Assembly (NCBI GenBank): GCA_035369845.1
Contig: DAOOVD010000024.1
Span: 1 to 37,051, forward strand
DNA: 37,051 bases
Direction of reading: 5' to 3'
Source: DAOOVD01 sp035369845
GTDB lineage: Bacteria; Bacillota; Desulfotomaculia; Desulfotomaculales; Pelotomaculaceae
Part shown: positions 1-7,374 of the stretch, one piece after another
Layout of the letters: every line of letters begins with the position of its first letter
Numbering within the stretch: the stretch's first letter is position 1
Made by a program: the position numbers and the translations under genes
The notes under the pieces: model-generated
Databases searched by the model: none
Told to the model about the DNA's origin: nothing
The model's input: the letters and a program-made list of their open reading frames with translations, nothing else

Positions 1-1
1 C

Positions 2-772
2 ATCAGGCGGCAGAGCCCCAACGTGTTCAGGATGCGCCTGCTGGGCGCTGAGGTGATCCCGGTGTGCAGCGGGAGCAGGACGCTGAAGGACGCCATGAAC
101 GAGGCCATCCGCGACTGGGTGACCAACGTGCGGCACACTTACTACATGATCGGATCGGTGGCCGGACCCCATCCCTACCCGGTGATGGTGAGGGATTTTC
201 AGTCGGTGATCGGGATTGAGACGAGGGCTCAGGTGCTGGAGCAGGCCGGCCGCCTTCCGGATTGTATCGTGGCCTGCGTGGGCGGCGGCAGCAACGCGAT
301 GGGAATTTTTTATCCTTTTCTCGCCGAACCCGAAGTAAGGCTGGTCGGAGTCGAGGCGGCGGGGCGGGGGTTGGATACGGGGGAACATGCGGCGACTTTA
401 AGCCGCGGCTGCCCGGGTGTGCTGCACGGCTCGCTGAGCTATGTTTTGCAGGATGAGGAAGGCCAGATTCAATGCGCTCATTCGGTTTCGGCGGGATTGG
501 ACTACCCCGGCGTCGGGCCGGAGCATTCGCATCTTAAAGAAAGCGGACGGGTTGAATACACATCGGCAACTGATGCGGAAGCGCTGGAGGCGTTCAGACT
601 GCTCGGCCGGACCGAAGGGATCATTCCGGCCCTGGAGAGCGCCCATGCCCTGGCTGAAGCGATGAAAATCGCGGCCGGACTACCATCCGACAAAATTATC
701 GTCGTCAACCTCTCCGGCCGGGGCGACAAAGACATCCCGGCGGTTGCCGGCGATCCGGGGGTGAACATATGA
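2..772 (+). CDS. trpB: Tryptophan synthase beta chain, 3' part
   Basis: Condenses indole (channelled from the alpha subunit) with L-serine to give tryptophan, using PLP, in the cytoplasmic alpha2-beta2 complex. The frame is open from the window edge. Its first residues, ending QSPNVFRM, are typical of the middle of TrpB, so about 140 N-terminal residues, including the PLP lysine, lie outside the window. Visible family marks are the PLP-phosphate-binding glycine loop GGGSNAMG and, near the C-terminus, LSGRGDKD with the serine that contacts the pyridine nitrogen. The stop codon overlaps the trpA start (ATGA), which indicates translational coupling and a shared trp operon. The family assignment is secure. 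Only the 5' truncation by the window limits it. Confidence 0.97.
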   Translation: MRRQSPNVFRMRLLGAEVIPVCSGSRTLKDAMNEAIRDWVTNVRHTYYMIGSVAGPHPYPVMVRDFQSVIGIETRAQVLEQAGRLPDCIVACVGGGSNAMGIFYPFLAEPEVRLVGVEAAGRGLDTGEHAATLSRGCPGVLHGSLSYVLQDEEGQIQCAHSVSAGLDYPGVGPEHSHLKESGRVEYTSATDAEALEAFRLLGRTEGIIPALESAHALAEAMKIAAGLPSDKIIVVNLSGRGDKDIPAVAGDPGVNI

Positions 773-1584
773 GCAGGAACGGCATGATTTCAGAATGCCT
801 GGACGGCCTGCGCGCGGCGGGGAAGAAAGGGCTGATCGCCTTTATCACCGCGGGCGATCCGGGTTTGGCGGAGACGGTTGAAATTGCGCTGAGCATGGCC
901 GGGGCGGGGGCGGACATCATCGAACTGGGCATTCCCTTTTCCGATCCGCTGGCCGACGGACCGGTAATCCAGCAGGCTTCCCAAAGGGCGCTTGCCCGCG
1001 GCGCCACGATCCCGCGGATCCTCGAGACGGTGCGGGAAATAAGAAGGCGCTGCGGCAAGCCGCTGGTCCTGATGGGCTATTACAACCCCATTTACAGGTA
1101 CGGTGCGGTGCGGTTCGCGGCGGATGCGTCCGGGGCCGGAGTCAACGGGGTAATTGTTCCGGACCTGCCTTACGAGGAGTCCGGCCCGCTGAGGGATGCG
1201 GCGCGGGAAGCGGGGGTGGACCTCATCCCCCTTGTGGCCCCCACCACTACCGGCCGGAGACTGGCGAGAATTGCCGCGGCTGCCCGGGGCTTTATATACT
1301 GCGTTTCGGTGACTGGCGTGACCGGCGCCAGGGAGGTAATCGAGACCGATCTTGAGGCGTTTACCGGCCTGGTGCGCTGGCACACCGCCCTGCCGCTGGC
1401 CCTGGGATTCGGTATCGCCGGCCCGGAACAGGCGGTGCGGGTTTCGGCGCACTGCGACGCTGTGGTGGTTGGAAGCGCCATAGTGAGCATAATTGCAGAA
1501 TACGGGAAAGATCCGTCCGCAGGCCGGGAAGCGGCGGCTCTGGTCGGGCGAATCAGGGCCGCGCTGGATGAAGGAAGGCTATAA
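769..1584 (+). CDS. trpA: Tryptophan synthase alpha chain
   Basis: Cleaves indole-3-glycerol phosphate to indole and glyceraldehyde 3-phosphate, passing indole to TrpB. The product is 271 aa, the usual length of a TIM-barrel TrpA. Visible marks are FITAGDPG near the N-terminus, ELGIPFSDPLADGP containing the catalytic Glu and Asp, YYNPIYRYG, the strand GVIVPDLPYEE, and a phosphate-binding glycine region near GFGI. The ATG overlaps the trpB stop by 4 bp. It is the last gene of the trp operon in view. The next gene, aroF, starts more than 500 bp downstream with its own promoter. No convincing U-tract terminator follows, though a GC-rich hairpin lies at 1698-1717. Confidence 0.97.
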   Translation: MSRNGMISECLDGLRAAGKKGLIAFITAGDPGLAETVEIALSMAGAGADIIELGIPFSDPLADGPVIQQASQRALARGATIPRILETVREIRRRCGKPLVLMGYYNPIYRYGAVRFAADASGAGVNGVIVPDLPYEESGPLRDAAREAGVDLIPLVAPTTTGRRLARIAAAARGFIYCVSVTGVTGAREVIETDLEAFTGLVRWHTALPLALGFGIAGPEQAVRVSAHCDAVVVGSAIVSIIAEYGKDPSAGREAAALVGRIRAALDEGRL

Positions 1585-1830
1585 TTTGCTCGGTGATTAA
1601 AAAGGTGTTGATTTTTTGTGTTTTGTATGGAAAGATTTTAATTATAGCACTGTAGAAGTATAGCACTTGCAGAAGCCGGTACGGCAGGACGGTTTTGCCG
1701 GGGGAGATCAACCCCGGAACGGCGCGGAATCCGGACAAAAGGGAAGTACGGAAGAACGGCAGGGGGGGTCGGCAGGTATGTACTTATGGTCAGGATAAGC
1801 ACTCCTCTCGGGGGTGTTTTATTCATAAGG
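1585..1830. other. trpA-aroF spacer, upstream half, no gene seen
   Basis: I see no convincing coding frame here. It holds an AT-rich stretch directly after trpA and a GC hairpin (CCGGGG 1698-1703 pairing with CCCCGG 1712-1717) without a U-tract. It ends at the aroF promoter. Confidence 0.5.
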
Positions 1831-1859
1831 TATTGACTGAATATTAATTAAGGTACAAT
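1831..1859 (+). promoter_or_regulatory. Probable aroF promoter
   Basis: A sigmaA-like promoter with TTGACT at 1833-1838 and TACAAT at 1854-1859. The spacer is 15 nt, or 17 nt if the -35 is read as TATTGA at 1831-1836. The -35 lies inside a 16-nt string (TTCATAAGGTATTGAC, 1822-1837) found exactly again at the cysK promoter. Confidence 0.6.
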
Positions 1860-2112
1860 AAAAGTTTCCTGCTGTTGAAGCCGCTGCTCTATTGCGTAGC
1901 GTCGTCAAATGAACTCAGCGCAGCGAGGCTGCGAATTGGATGAGCGGACAGGACGTCCGCGAAAGCCTGAACCGAACCATGGACGGTGAGTTGAGGGCGG
2001 TCCAATTTCGCCCGAAGCAAGCTGTTAGTTCAATCGACGCGGAGCACTTTGAGCCAAGCGGTTTCAACACAGGAAAAGCCTCGTCAACAGTTCAATTCAG
2101 GGGGTTGTTAAG
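1860..2112 (+). promoter_or_regulatory. Long structured aroF leader, class unknown
   Basis: About 240 nt separate the promoter from aroF. Several complementary segments are visible by eye: TGAACT 1910-1915 with AGTTCA 2027-2032, CGCAG 1919-1923 with CTGCG 1929-1933, GAATTGGA 1933-1940 with TCCAATTT 2001-2008, GCGGAC 1944-1949 with GTCCGC 1955-1960, and GGGCG 1995-1999 with CGCCC 2009-2013. The loop of the last hairpin contains the partner of 1933-1940, so a pseudoknot or a switch between alternatives is possible. I recognise no T-box core or known riboswitch signature. A regulatory RNA is inferred, not shown. Confidence 0.4.
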
Positions 2113-3126
2113 TTGATTGTGGTAATGAGCTACGGCGCCACTGAAAACGAAATTGAATCGGTGCTGGTCCGGCTGGAGAGGTCGGGTTTCCAAATCCACC
2201 TTTCCCGCGGGGTTGAACGCACCATCATTGGCGCCATCGGAGACAAAACCCGTATCGGGGATATCGGGCTGGAGGCGATGCCGGGCGTGGAGAAGGTGGT
2301 CCCCATTCTCCAGCCCTACAAGCTTGCCAGCAGGACTTTCCAGGAAGAAGGAACGGTAATCAGGGTTGGCGACATCGAAATCGGAGGCGAAACCGTTCAC
2401 GTAATAGCCGGCCCGTGCGCGGTCGAAAACAGGGAACAGCTATTGACGACGGCGAGGCTGGTCAGGGAAGCGGGCGCCACCATGCTGCGCGGCGGCGCCT
2501 TCAAGCCCAGGACTTCTCCGTATTCCTTCCAGGGTCTGGAGGAGGAGGGCTTGAAGCTGCTTGCCGAAGCCCGGCAGGAGACCGGGCTGCTTGTGGTTAC
2601 CGAGATTATGGACGCCAGGACGCTGCCGATGGTTGCCGAATATGCGGACATACTGCAGATTGGCGCCAGAAACATGCAAAACTTCTTTCTCCTGAAGGAA
2701 GTGGCCAAGGTGGATAAGCCGGTCATATTGAAAAGGGGCCTGTCGGCCACCGTTGAAGAGTGGCTGATGGCGGCTGAATATATCATGTCGGGCGGAAATT
2801 ACAACATAATTCTGTGCGAGCGCGGCATCCGCAGTTTTGAAAGTTACACCAGGAACACCCTGGACCTTACCGCCGTAGCCGTGGTGAAGCACCTGTCTCA
2901 CTTGCCGGTGATTGTCGATCCAAGTCACGCCATAGGCAAGTGGCGCTTCGTGCCGGTCATGGCCAGGTCAGCCGTGGCTGCCGGCGCAGACGGGCTGCTT
3001 GTAGAGGTGCACCCGAACCCGTCCGAGGCTCTCTGCGACGGCCAGCAGTCTCTGACGCCGGGCAATTTCGCCGCAATGATGTCCGACTTGAAGAGGGTTG
3101 CAGAAGCAGTGGGCAGAAAGATGTAA
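2113..3126 (+). CDS. aroF: 3-deoxy-7-phosphoheptulonate (DAHP) synthase
   Basis: Condenses phosphoenolpyruvate and erythrose 4-phosphate, the first step of the shikimate pathway. At 337 aa it fits the type I-beta family with an N-terminal ferredoxin-like regulatory domain (about residues 1-70, MIVVMSYGATENEIE...) followed by the catalytic TIM barrel. Barrel motifs visible are VIAGPCAVEN, RGGAFKPRTSPYSF, GARNMQNF, PVILKRG and DPSHAIGKW. The chosen start is TTG at 2113, preceded by a GGGGG run about 8 nt upstream; an in-frame GTG at 2119 is an alternative. The N-terminal domain suggests feedback inhibition by an aromatic amino acid, as known for Thermotoga-type enzymes. Its position between trpA and pheA fits an aromatic biosynthesis cluster. 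Confidence 0.95.
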   Translation: MIVVMSYGATENEIESVLVRLERSGFQIHLSRGVERTIIGAIGDKTRIGDIGLEAMPGVEKVVPILQPYKLASRTFQEEGTVIRVGDIEIGGETVHVIAGPCAVENREQLLTTARLVREAGATMLRGGAFKPRTSPYSFQGLEEEGLKLLAEARQETGLLVVTEIMDARTLPMVAEYADILQIGARNMQNFFLLKEVAKVDKPVILKRGLSATVEEWLMAAEYIMSGGNYNIILCERGIRSFESYTRNTLDLTAVAVVKHLSHLPVIVDPSHAIGKWRFVPVMARSAVAAGADGLLVEVHPNPSEALCDGQQSLTPGNFAAMMSDLKRVAEAVGRKM

Positions 3127-3157
3127 TGCCCGTGCACCCTGTTTGTCAAAATTGCTC

Positions 3158-3186
3158 TTGCCTTTTTATCGAGCCCGGTCTATAGT
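3158..3186 (+). promoter_or_regulatory. Probable pheA promoter
   Basis: TTGCCT at 3158-3163 and TATAGT at 3181-3186 are separated by 17 nt. Transcription would begin near 3193, just ahead of the T-box stem I. Confidence 0.6.
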
Positions 3187-3210
3187 ATTTAATAAGTTTA
3201 CATGACAACG

Positions 3211-3509
3211 TCAGTGAAGGAGAAAAGTAAACAGGTTCCAGTTCCCCAGGGAGGGAGCGCCGTTGACTGGAAGCGCTCCCGGAGTCTGCCCTGTCGAAGT
3301 TCTCTCCGGAGACGCCGGCTGAAACCGCCAGGCGCGGCAAGTAGGTTTGGCCGTAGGCTCCCGACGTTACCCGGGAGGGGGTATCGGAATATTTGTTCCC
3401 GTACTCTGAATTTAAAGCGGGTACCGTAGTTTTTTACGGGCCAACCGGGGTGGTACCGCGGAAAGCATTTGAGCTTCTCGTCCCTGAACGGATGAGAAGC
3501 TTGTTTTTT
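3211..3509 (+). promoter_or_regulatory. T-box leader, complete module, probable Phe specifier
   Basis: Stem I starts with GGAGA (3219-3223), which pairs with TCTCC (3303-3307). ACAGG 3231-3235 pairs with CCTGT 3290-3294. The internal loop between these helices has AGTAA on the 5' side and GAAG-TTC on the 3' side, so the specifier triplet is most simply UUC (3300-3302), Phe. The T-box core GGTGGTACCGCG (3449-3460) forms the antiterminator. A terminator follows, with GCTTCTC 3473-3479 pairing with GAGAAGC 3494-3500 and then a T-run. Uncharged tRNA-Phe would favour read-through into pheA, which matches the gene's product. The motif assignment is strong; the specifier reading is moderately sure. 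Confidence 0.88.
3471..3509 (+). terminator. T-box terminator 1
   Basis: GCTTCTC/GAGAAGC stem followed by TTGTTTTTT, directly after the first T-box core. Confidence 0.8.
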
Positions 3510-3646
3510 CAGGGCGTATACGGTTGCAACAACTCCCGTGAAATATTCCCGTGCCTCGAGAGCGGGCCGTTTCGGCCAATCAGGGTGGTACCGCGGAAGC
3601 CTGCCGCTTTCGTCCCTTGTTTTCAGGAAGCGGCAGGTTTGTTTTA
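3510..3646 (+). promoter_or_regulatory. Second, partial T-box module (antiterminator/terminator only)
   Basis: A second T-box core, AGGGTGGTACCGCGG (3582-3596), is followed by the terminator stem CCTGCCGCTT (3600-3609) / AAGCGGCAGG (3628-3637) and a T-run. Only about 72 nt separate the first terminator from this core. That is too little for a stem I with its own specifier loop, and I see no GGAGA/AGTAA signature. This looks like a duplicated expression platform in series with the first T-box. Confidence 0.85.
3600..3646 (+). terminator. T-box terminator 2
   Basis: Ten-bp GC-rich stem (3600-3609 with 3628-3637) followed by TTTGTTTTATTT, ending 25 nt before the pheA start. Confidence 0.8.
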
Positions 3647-3670
3647 TTTGCCGGGAAAGGGTGATACGAA

Positions 3671-4507
3671 TTGTACAAAATCGGATACCTCGGGCCGCGC
3701 GGCACTTTTTCGGGAGAGGCCGCCGGCCTCTACAGGGCGGGCAGGAACTGGGAATTGGCGGATTGCGCCTCCATAGACGAAATTTTCACGGGCGTTGCGG
3801 AAGGAAGGCTCGACGAAGGAGTCGTCCCGGTGGAAAATTCAACCGAGGGTTCCGTCAGCGCGGTGCTTGACCTGCTCGCAGGCCCGTTCAGCCTGGCGGT
3901 GCGCGGGGAAATTATCCTGCCTGTCTGCCAGTCCCTGATGACCCGGCCCGGAGTAAAGCTTGAGCAGGTGGAGAGAGTTTTTTCCCATCCGCAGGCGCTG
4001 GCCCAGTGCCGGAATTTTTTACGGCAAAGGCTTCCTTTTGCTTTGCCGGCGGAGTGTTCCAGCACGGCGGCGGCTGCCGCGCAGGTGGCCGCGGACATCT
4101 GTCCCTCGGCGGCTCTGGGTCCGGCCGGGGCCGCCGCGGAGTACGGCCTGCAGGTTGTCGTGCCGGCCGCCAATGATTATCCGGACAACGTCACCCGCTT
4201 TTGGGCGGTTGGAAGGGAGCAACTGCCGGATCTCCTGGAGCACGACTGCAAAACCTCCATCATTTTCGGCGTTGAGCACCGGCCCGGAGCGCTGTACGCG
4301 GTGCTCCGGGAATTTGCCCTGCGCGATATCAATCTCACCCGCATAGAATCGAGGCCGGCGAAGAGAAATCTCGGCGATTACATGTTCTTCATCGATTTCG
4401 CGGGGGGGCAGGGACAGGCGGCGGTCCGGGAGGTTTTGCGCGAAGTGGCGGCAATTACGTGCGGGCTGAAGATATTGGGTTCTTATCGAATATGGGGCCG
4501 GCCTTGA
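3671..4507 (+). CDS. pheA: Prephenate dehydratase
   Basis: Converts prephenate to phenylpyruvate for phenylalanine synthesis. The product is 278 aa, a monofunctional PheA with no chorismate mutase domain. The catalytic domain opens with GYLGPRGTFS and contains VVPVENSTEGSV (about residues 51-62), SHPQALAQC and the catalytic T-R-F triad at 175-177. A C-terminal ACT domain follows, with GALYAVL and the phenylalanine-binding ESRP at 226-229, so allosteric inhibition by Phe is expected. The start is TTG at 3671, preceded by GGGAAAGGGTG. Transcription is controlled by the double T-box leader just upstream. Confidence 0.96.
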   Translation: MYKIGYLGPRGTFSGEAAGLYRAGRNWELADCASIDEIFTGVAEGRLDEGVVPVENSTEGSVSAVLDLLAGPFSLAVRGEIILPVCQSLMTRPGVKLEQVERVFSHPQALAQCRNFLRQRLPFALPAECSSTAAAAAQVAADICPSAALGPAGAAAEYGLQVVVPAANDYPDNVTRFWAVGREQLPDLLEHDCKTSIIFGVEHRPGALYAVLREFALRDINLTRIESRPAKRNLGDYMFFIDFAGGQGQAAVREVLREVAAITCGLKILGSYRIWGRP

Positions 4508-4648
4508 ATGCTTTTGTGCCGGCCGCCCGGCGCTGCGTAATGCCGTTTACACTGACGAAGGCGTCGTTCTCGCCAGTGATAGTTTGCAAAGTGCCTTGAG
4601 GTTGAAACGCTCGCTCGGGTGCTTCGCGACGCCTTTGCATGGTGTTGT

Positions 4649-5428
4649 TTAAACAGTCTCCAGACGGGCGGCAATGTAAGACCGCAAGCTGTTGTACGCC
4701 TCGTTTATTTCTCCGGTGCCGGGCAGGCTCCGGGTGATCTTTTCAAGGCAGCGGTTTTCGGCAATCTCCGCCAGAGCGTAGGGGAAATTGATGTCGTACA
4801 CCCATGACAAAATCAGAAGCTTTCTGTCGTTGTAGTTTTTCATGTCGGAGTAGCTGCACCCCTGCCGCCGGATCAGGTTTTCGACGAGGACGGCGGAATA
4901 ACCGGGGGTTTCCGGAAGGTCTGATTCAAACAGCGGGCTGGGATTGTAGGTGTAATAGTTTGCGAACGAATCCATGATGTCCAGCTTGTCGGCATCGCGG
5001 ACAAGACGGCAGAAAAGCAAGGCGCGGCCTCCCAGGTCCGGCGGCAGCTTGAACATGTTGTGACATCCGACTGCCGTCAATATCAATTCCTGCTCTTCCT
5101 CCGCGAGCGAAGACAGCACGCCGGCTGTTTTCAGCTCACGCACGCCGAGCAGGGCGTGGTTTTCCGAACGCCTGTCGTTGAAAGTGCGGTAAACGGTGAA
5201 CTGCCTGAATCGCCCGATGTCGTGGAACAGCGCGGCGGTTTCAGCCAGGCGGATATCTTCACTGTCCAGGTCCAGGGAAAGACCGATCCGGACTGTTTTT
5301 TCGCATACTCTCAACGTGTGTTTTTCCTTTTGCCCGATCCCCGCCTGGATGGAGGGATCGTTGTTGTAGAAGCCTTTTATATAGGTTTTAAACCAGTCCT
5401 TTAATTCAAGCAGTTGTTTTTCAAGCAA
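4649..5428 (-). CDS. HD-domain metal-dependent phosphohydrolase
   Basis: A soluble protein of 259 aa with an HD-domain metal-binding pattern: H37, H69-D70 (FHDIGRFRQF), H91, H123 and D147 in DADKLD. Such proteins hydrolyse phosphate esters, often of nucleotides; the substrate here cannot be read from the sequence. The start is TTG, with AAAGGAG about 8 nt upstream on the minus strand. It faces pheA convergently and lies 105 bp downstream of another minus-strand gene. The 141 bp between it and pheA hold no gene I can support. Family confident, function open. Confidence 0.85.
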   Translation of the reverse strand: MLEKQLLELKDWFKTYIKGFYNNDPSIQAGIGQKEKHTLRVCEKTVRIGLSLDLDSEDIRLAETAALFHDIGRFRQFTVYRTFNDRRSENHALLGVRELKTAGVLSSLAEEEQELILTAVGCHNMFKLPPDLGGRALLFCRLVRDADKLDIMDSFANYYTYNPSPLFESDLPETPGYSAVLVENLIRRQGCSYSDMKNYNDRKLLILSWVYDINFPYALAEIAENRCLEKITRSLPGTGEINEAYNSLRSYIAARLETV

Positions 5429-5533
5429 CGGCTGGCTCCTTTCCTTTGCAGGCCGGTTTTTGGCGGAAGCAACTTGTCACGCCGGCGGGCCGTGTCGGCG
5501 CTTTCTGTCCGCTCTTAATGCCGGCAAAATGGA

Positions 5534-6010
5534 TTATTTTGACTTCGGCTTGCGCGGGTTCTCCTTGGCGCGGACGGCCGCCAGCATGCCTTCCTTCAGC
5601 GGCAGTTTTACCCGCTGCCCGCTGAAGTAGTATTTTTTGCCGTCATGCTCGATCTGGCCGAACTGCCAGCCCGCATTCCTCTCTTCTTTGGAAACGGGCA
5701 CGAAAATCTCCAGGTAATCTCCTTTTGTAAGTTCCCGCGCGGCCAGGGTAAAATGGCCGTCCGGGTTTAAAGCAAGGCGGCCCTCGGACCTGTTAAGCTG
5801 CAAGTATTTGACCTTCTGTCTGAAACGGAAGACGCTGTCCGAGCTTTCCTCGCACAGGTCGATCAATTCTTTGAGCTCGGCCTGTTCGAGGTTTTGCAGT
5901 TTATCCAGATAGGGGTGAAGCGACCTTACCTCACGCATCTTGTCCGTTACCTGGGTCAGCAAGTCGTTCAGTTCCCTCATTTTCTCCCTTACAATACCGT
6001 AAAAGTCCAT
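5534..6010 (-). CDS. Unknown cytoplasmic protein, coiled-coil N-terminus (possibly DUF5348-like)
   Basis: A 158-aa protein with no signal peptide or membrane segment. Residues 1-75 look helical and charged, probably coiled coil. The remainder is a small beta-rich module with GRLALNPDGHFTL, LTKGDYLEIFV and IEHDGKKYYFSG, ending in a basic tail (KENPRKPKSK). The C-terminal module reminds me of DUF5348 proteins of Firmicutes, but this is from memory and uncertain. The ATG start has a strong AGGGGAGGTG ribosome site upstream on the minus strand. It may be co-transcribed with the HD protein. Confidence 0.75.
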   Translation of the reverse strand: MDFYGIVREKMRELNDLLTQVTDKMREVRSLHPYLDKLQNLEQAELKELIDLCEESSDSVFRFRQKVKYLQLNRSEGRLALNPDGHFTLAARELTKGDYLEIFVPVSKEERNAGWQFGQIEHDGKKYYFSGQRVKLPLKEGMLAAVRAKENPRKPKSK

Positions 6011-6228
6011 TCCCGCACCTCCCCTTGCAGCAGGGCGCCGAAAACCCGCCGTCCTGTTTTTAATTCTAGTATAACCTCTAATTTACTGGAAAACCACCGG
6101 TTATTCGCTTGTTTGTGCAATTGCTTCAAGAACGGGATGAACTGAAGTTTTAAAATGAAGCGTCGGGGAGGAAAAAGCCGGTTCACGAAGAAATTTCTAG
6201 TAAAAAACATGAAGAGAGACAATGGATC

Positions 6229-6948
6229 ATGGCCGGTTCCGGAAAAGGAAAATTTTTTCACAACCTTGACGTCATGGCGATAATAATTGCCAGTGTGGCG
6301 GCTATCGTTCTTCATCACCTGGGGATAATTCCGGAAACGTACGTCGTCTCCCTGCTGCTGTTGCTTCTGGCCCTGCACGCGCTGCAGGACGCGATCAGAG
6401 GGGAAGAAACCAGGGAGAACCTGAATATAATCAGGCAGAACGTGCTGGTCGGCGCTTCGGAAGTGGAGCTGATCAAGCCCAGCGAGCTTTTGGCGCGGAC
6501 GGAGGAATTCGCCCTGCGGAACAGGGGCGAGATCTGGTGGTTCAACGCTTGTTTGACGATGTTCTGTTCACAACGGCTTTTTGACGGGTTGCTGAAGATC
6601 TCCATAGAAAGTTCCCGCACTTCAAAGATTATTTTTGTGTTGAGGCCCGCCATGAGGGAAATATGGGAGCGGGAAATCCTCCCGGAAATAGAAAAGTGCG
6701 CGGGCAAAGAGAAGGTTTTGGAGCCGGTCTGGTGCGATGTGGAGGAGAGCATAGCCTTTCAAATGATCGACGTGGGCGTTGGAAAGGAAGAAAAAGAGGC
6801 CCTTTTGACTTTCTGGGGCGAACCTTTCATGATGGACCTCGGAGAGCGAGGCGAACACGTTCCGAGGTACCTGATTCACGTCAAGAGCCACTCTGAACTG
6901 ATTCCCCGCTTAAAGGACATTTTCATCAGGTGCAGGCTGAAAAGGTAG
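6229..6948 (+). CDS. Membrane-anchored protein of unknown function
   Basis: A 239-aa protein with two hydrophobic helices near the N-terminus (about residues 14-30 and 37-50, a hairpin) followed by a soluble domain of about 180 residues, presumably cytoplasmic. The soluble part has an IWWFNA...F strand-helix pattern and a later HVKSHSELIPRLKDIF tail. This is loosely like the phospholipase-D-fold effector domains of some membrane regulators, but no HKD motif is present. I do not recognise the family. The ATG at 6229 lacks a strong ribosome site (only GAAGAGAGAC 5' of it). It is transcribed divergently from the gene ending at 6010 and stands alone. Confidence 0.7.
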   Translation: MAGSGKGKFFHNLDVMAIIIASVAAIVLHHLGIIPETYVVSLLLLLLALHALQDAIRGEETRENLNIIRQNVLVGASEVELIKPSELLARTEEFALRNRGEIWWFNACLTMFCSQRLFDGLLKISIESSRTSKIIFVLRPAMREIWEREILPEIEKCAGKEKVLEPVWCDVEESIAFQMIDVGVGKEEKEALLTFWGEPFMMDLGERGEHVPRYLIHVKSHSELIPRLKDIFIRCRLKR

Positions 6949-7015
6949 GCAGCCAAATCACCGTTTTGCGCGGGATGGCGTTTTTTCTCAGATGCTCGCG
7001 CATTTATTTTTTTTC
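6949..7015. other. Spacer ahead of the hcp promoter
   Basis: AT-rich, with T-runs (CATTTATTTTTTTTC) just before the -35. No gene seen. The whole non-coding stretch up to hcp is about 425 bp. Confidence 0.4.
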
Positions 7016-7045
7016 TTGACAAGCCGGTGGGAAGTATTGTATATT
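7016..7045 (+). promoter_or_regulatory. Probable hcp promoter
   Basis: TTGACA at 7016-7021 and TATATT at 7040-7045, spacer 18 nt. It is followed at once by a 20-bp imperfect dyad. Confidence 0.65.
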
Positions 7046-7050
7046 TTATT

Positions 7051-7070
7051 TAAGGACTAAAAAGGTCTTA
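7051..7070. promoter_or_regulatory. Imperfect 20-bp dyad, candidate operator for hcp
   Basis: The stretch reads TAAGnnCTnnnnAGnnCTTA and is symmetric about its centre. It starts 5 nt after the -10 element, where a repressor would block initiation. The regulator is unknown. The dyad does not look like a Rex or FNR site. Confidence 0.4.
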
Positions 7071-7357
7071 TTTATCCACAAGATAACAGGGCTTGCGTGT
7101 TGAAAAAACGGCCTGAGCTGAACTGAAGCTGCGGCCGGGTGAATGCGCCGCGGGGCGCTTGCCCCGGCTCGTAACGGAGGTGATTCAAGGGCCCGCGGGT
7201 TGCCGGCTTTTGTTTGTGAGAAGACGCGAACGTCCCGGCAGAGATGTTGGAGCGCGCCGGCTGCCGGAAGTAGCCCGGGGGAAATATTCAAAACCTACCT
7301 CTGCAATCCATGCTGAGTTTGTTCTGCTTTTTTGCTGATTGACAAACTGATTATGAA
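7071..7357 (+). promoter_or_regulatory. Long hcp leader with GC-rich hairpins
   Basis: About 300 nt lie between the promoter and hcp. A strong hairpin CGGGGC-GCTT-GCCCCG sits at 7151-7166, with GCGGC/GCCGC just upstream. A perfect but apparently unused SD-like GGAGGTGAT lies at 7177-7185. No known riboswitch signature was recognised and no credible ORF is present. Confidence 0.35.
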
Positions 7358-7374
7358 AAGGAGGATAATTGATT

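Noticed and set aside
790..1452. Long antisense ORF opposite trpA
   Set aside because: A GC-rich shadow frame of a clear trpA, with no ribosome site and no family features.
1698..1717. trpA terminator
   Set aside because: A good GC stem but no U-tract, and it lies more than 110 bp past the stop codon.
7199..7318. Small ORF after the orphan GGAGGTGAT in the hcp leader
   Set aside because: The start would be a TTG about 13 nt away, and the product of about 38 residues has no recognisable features.
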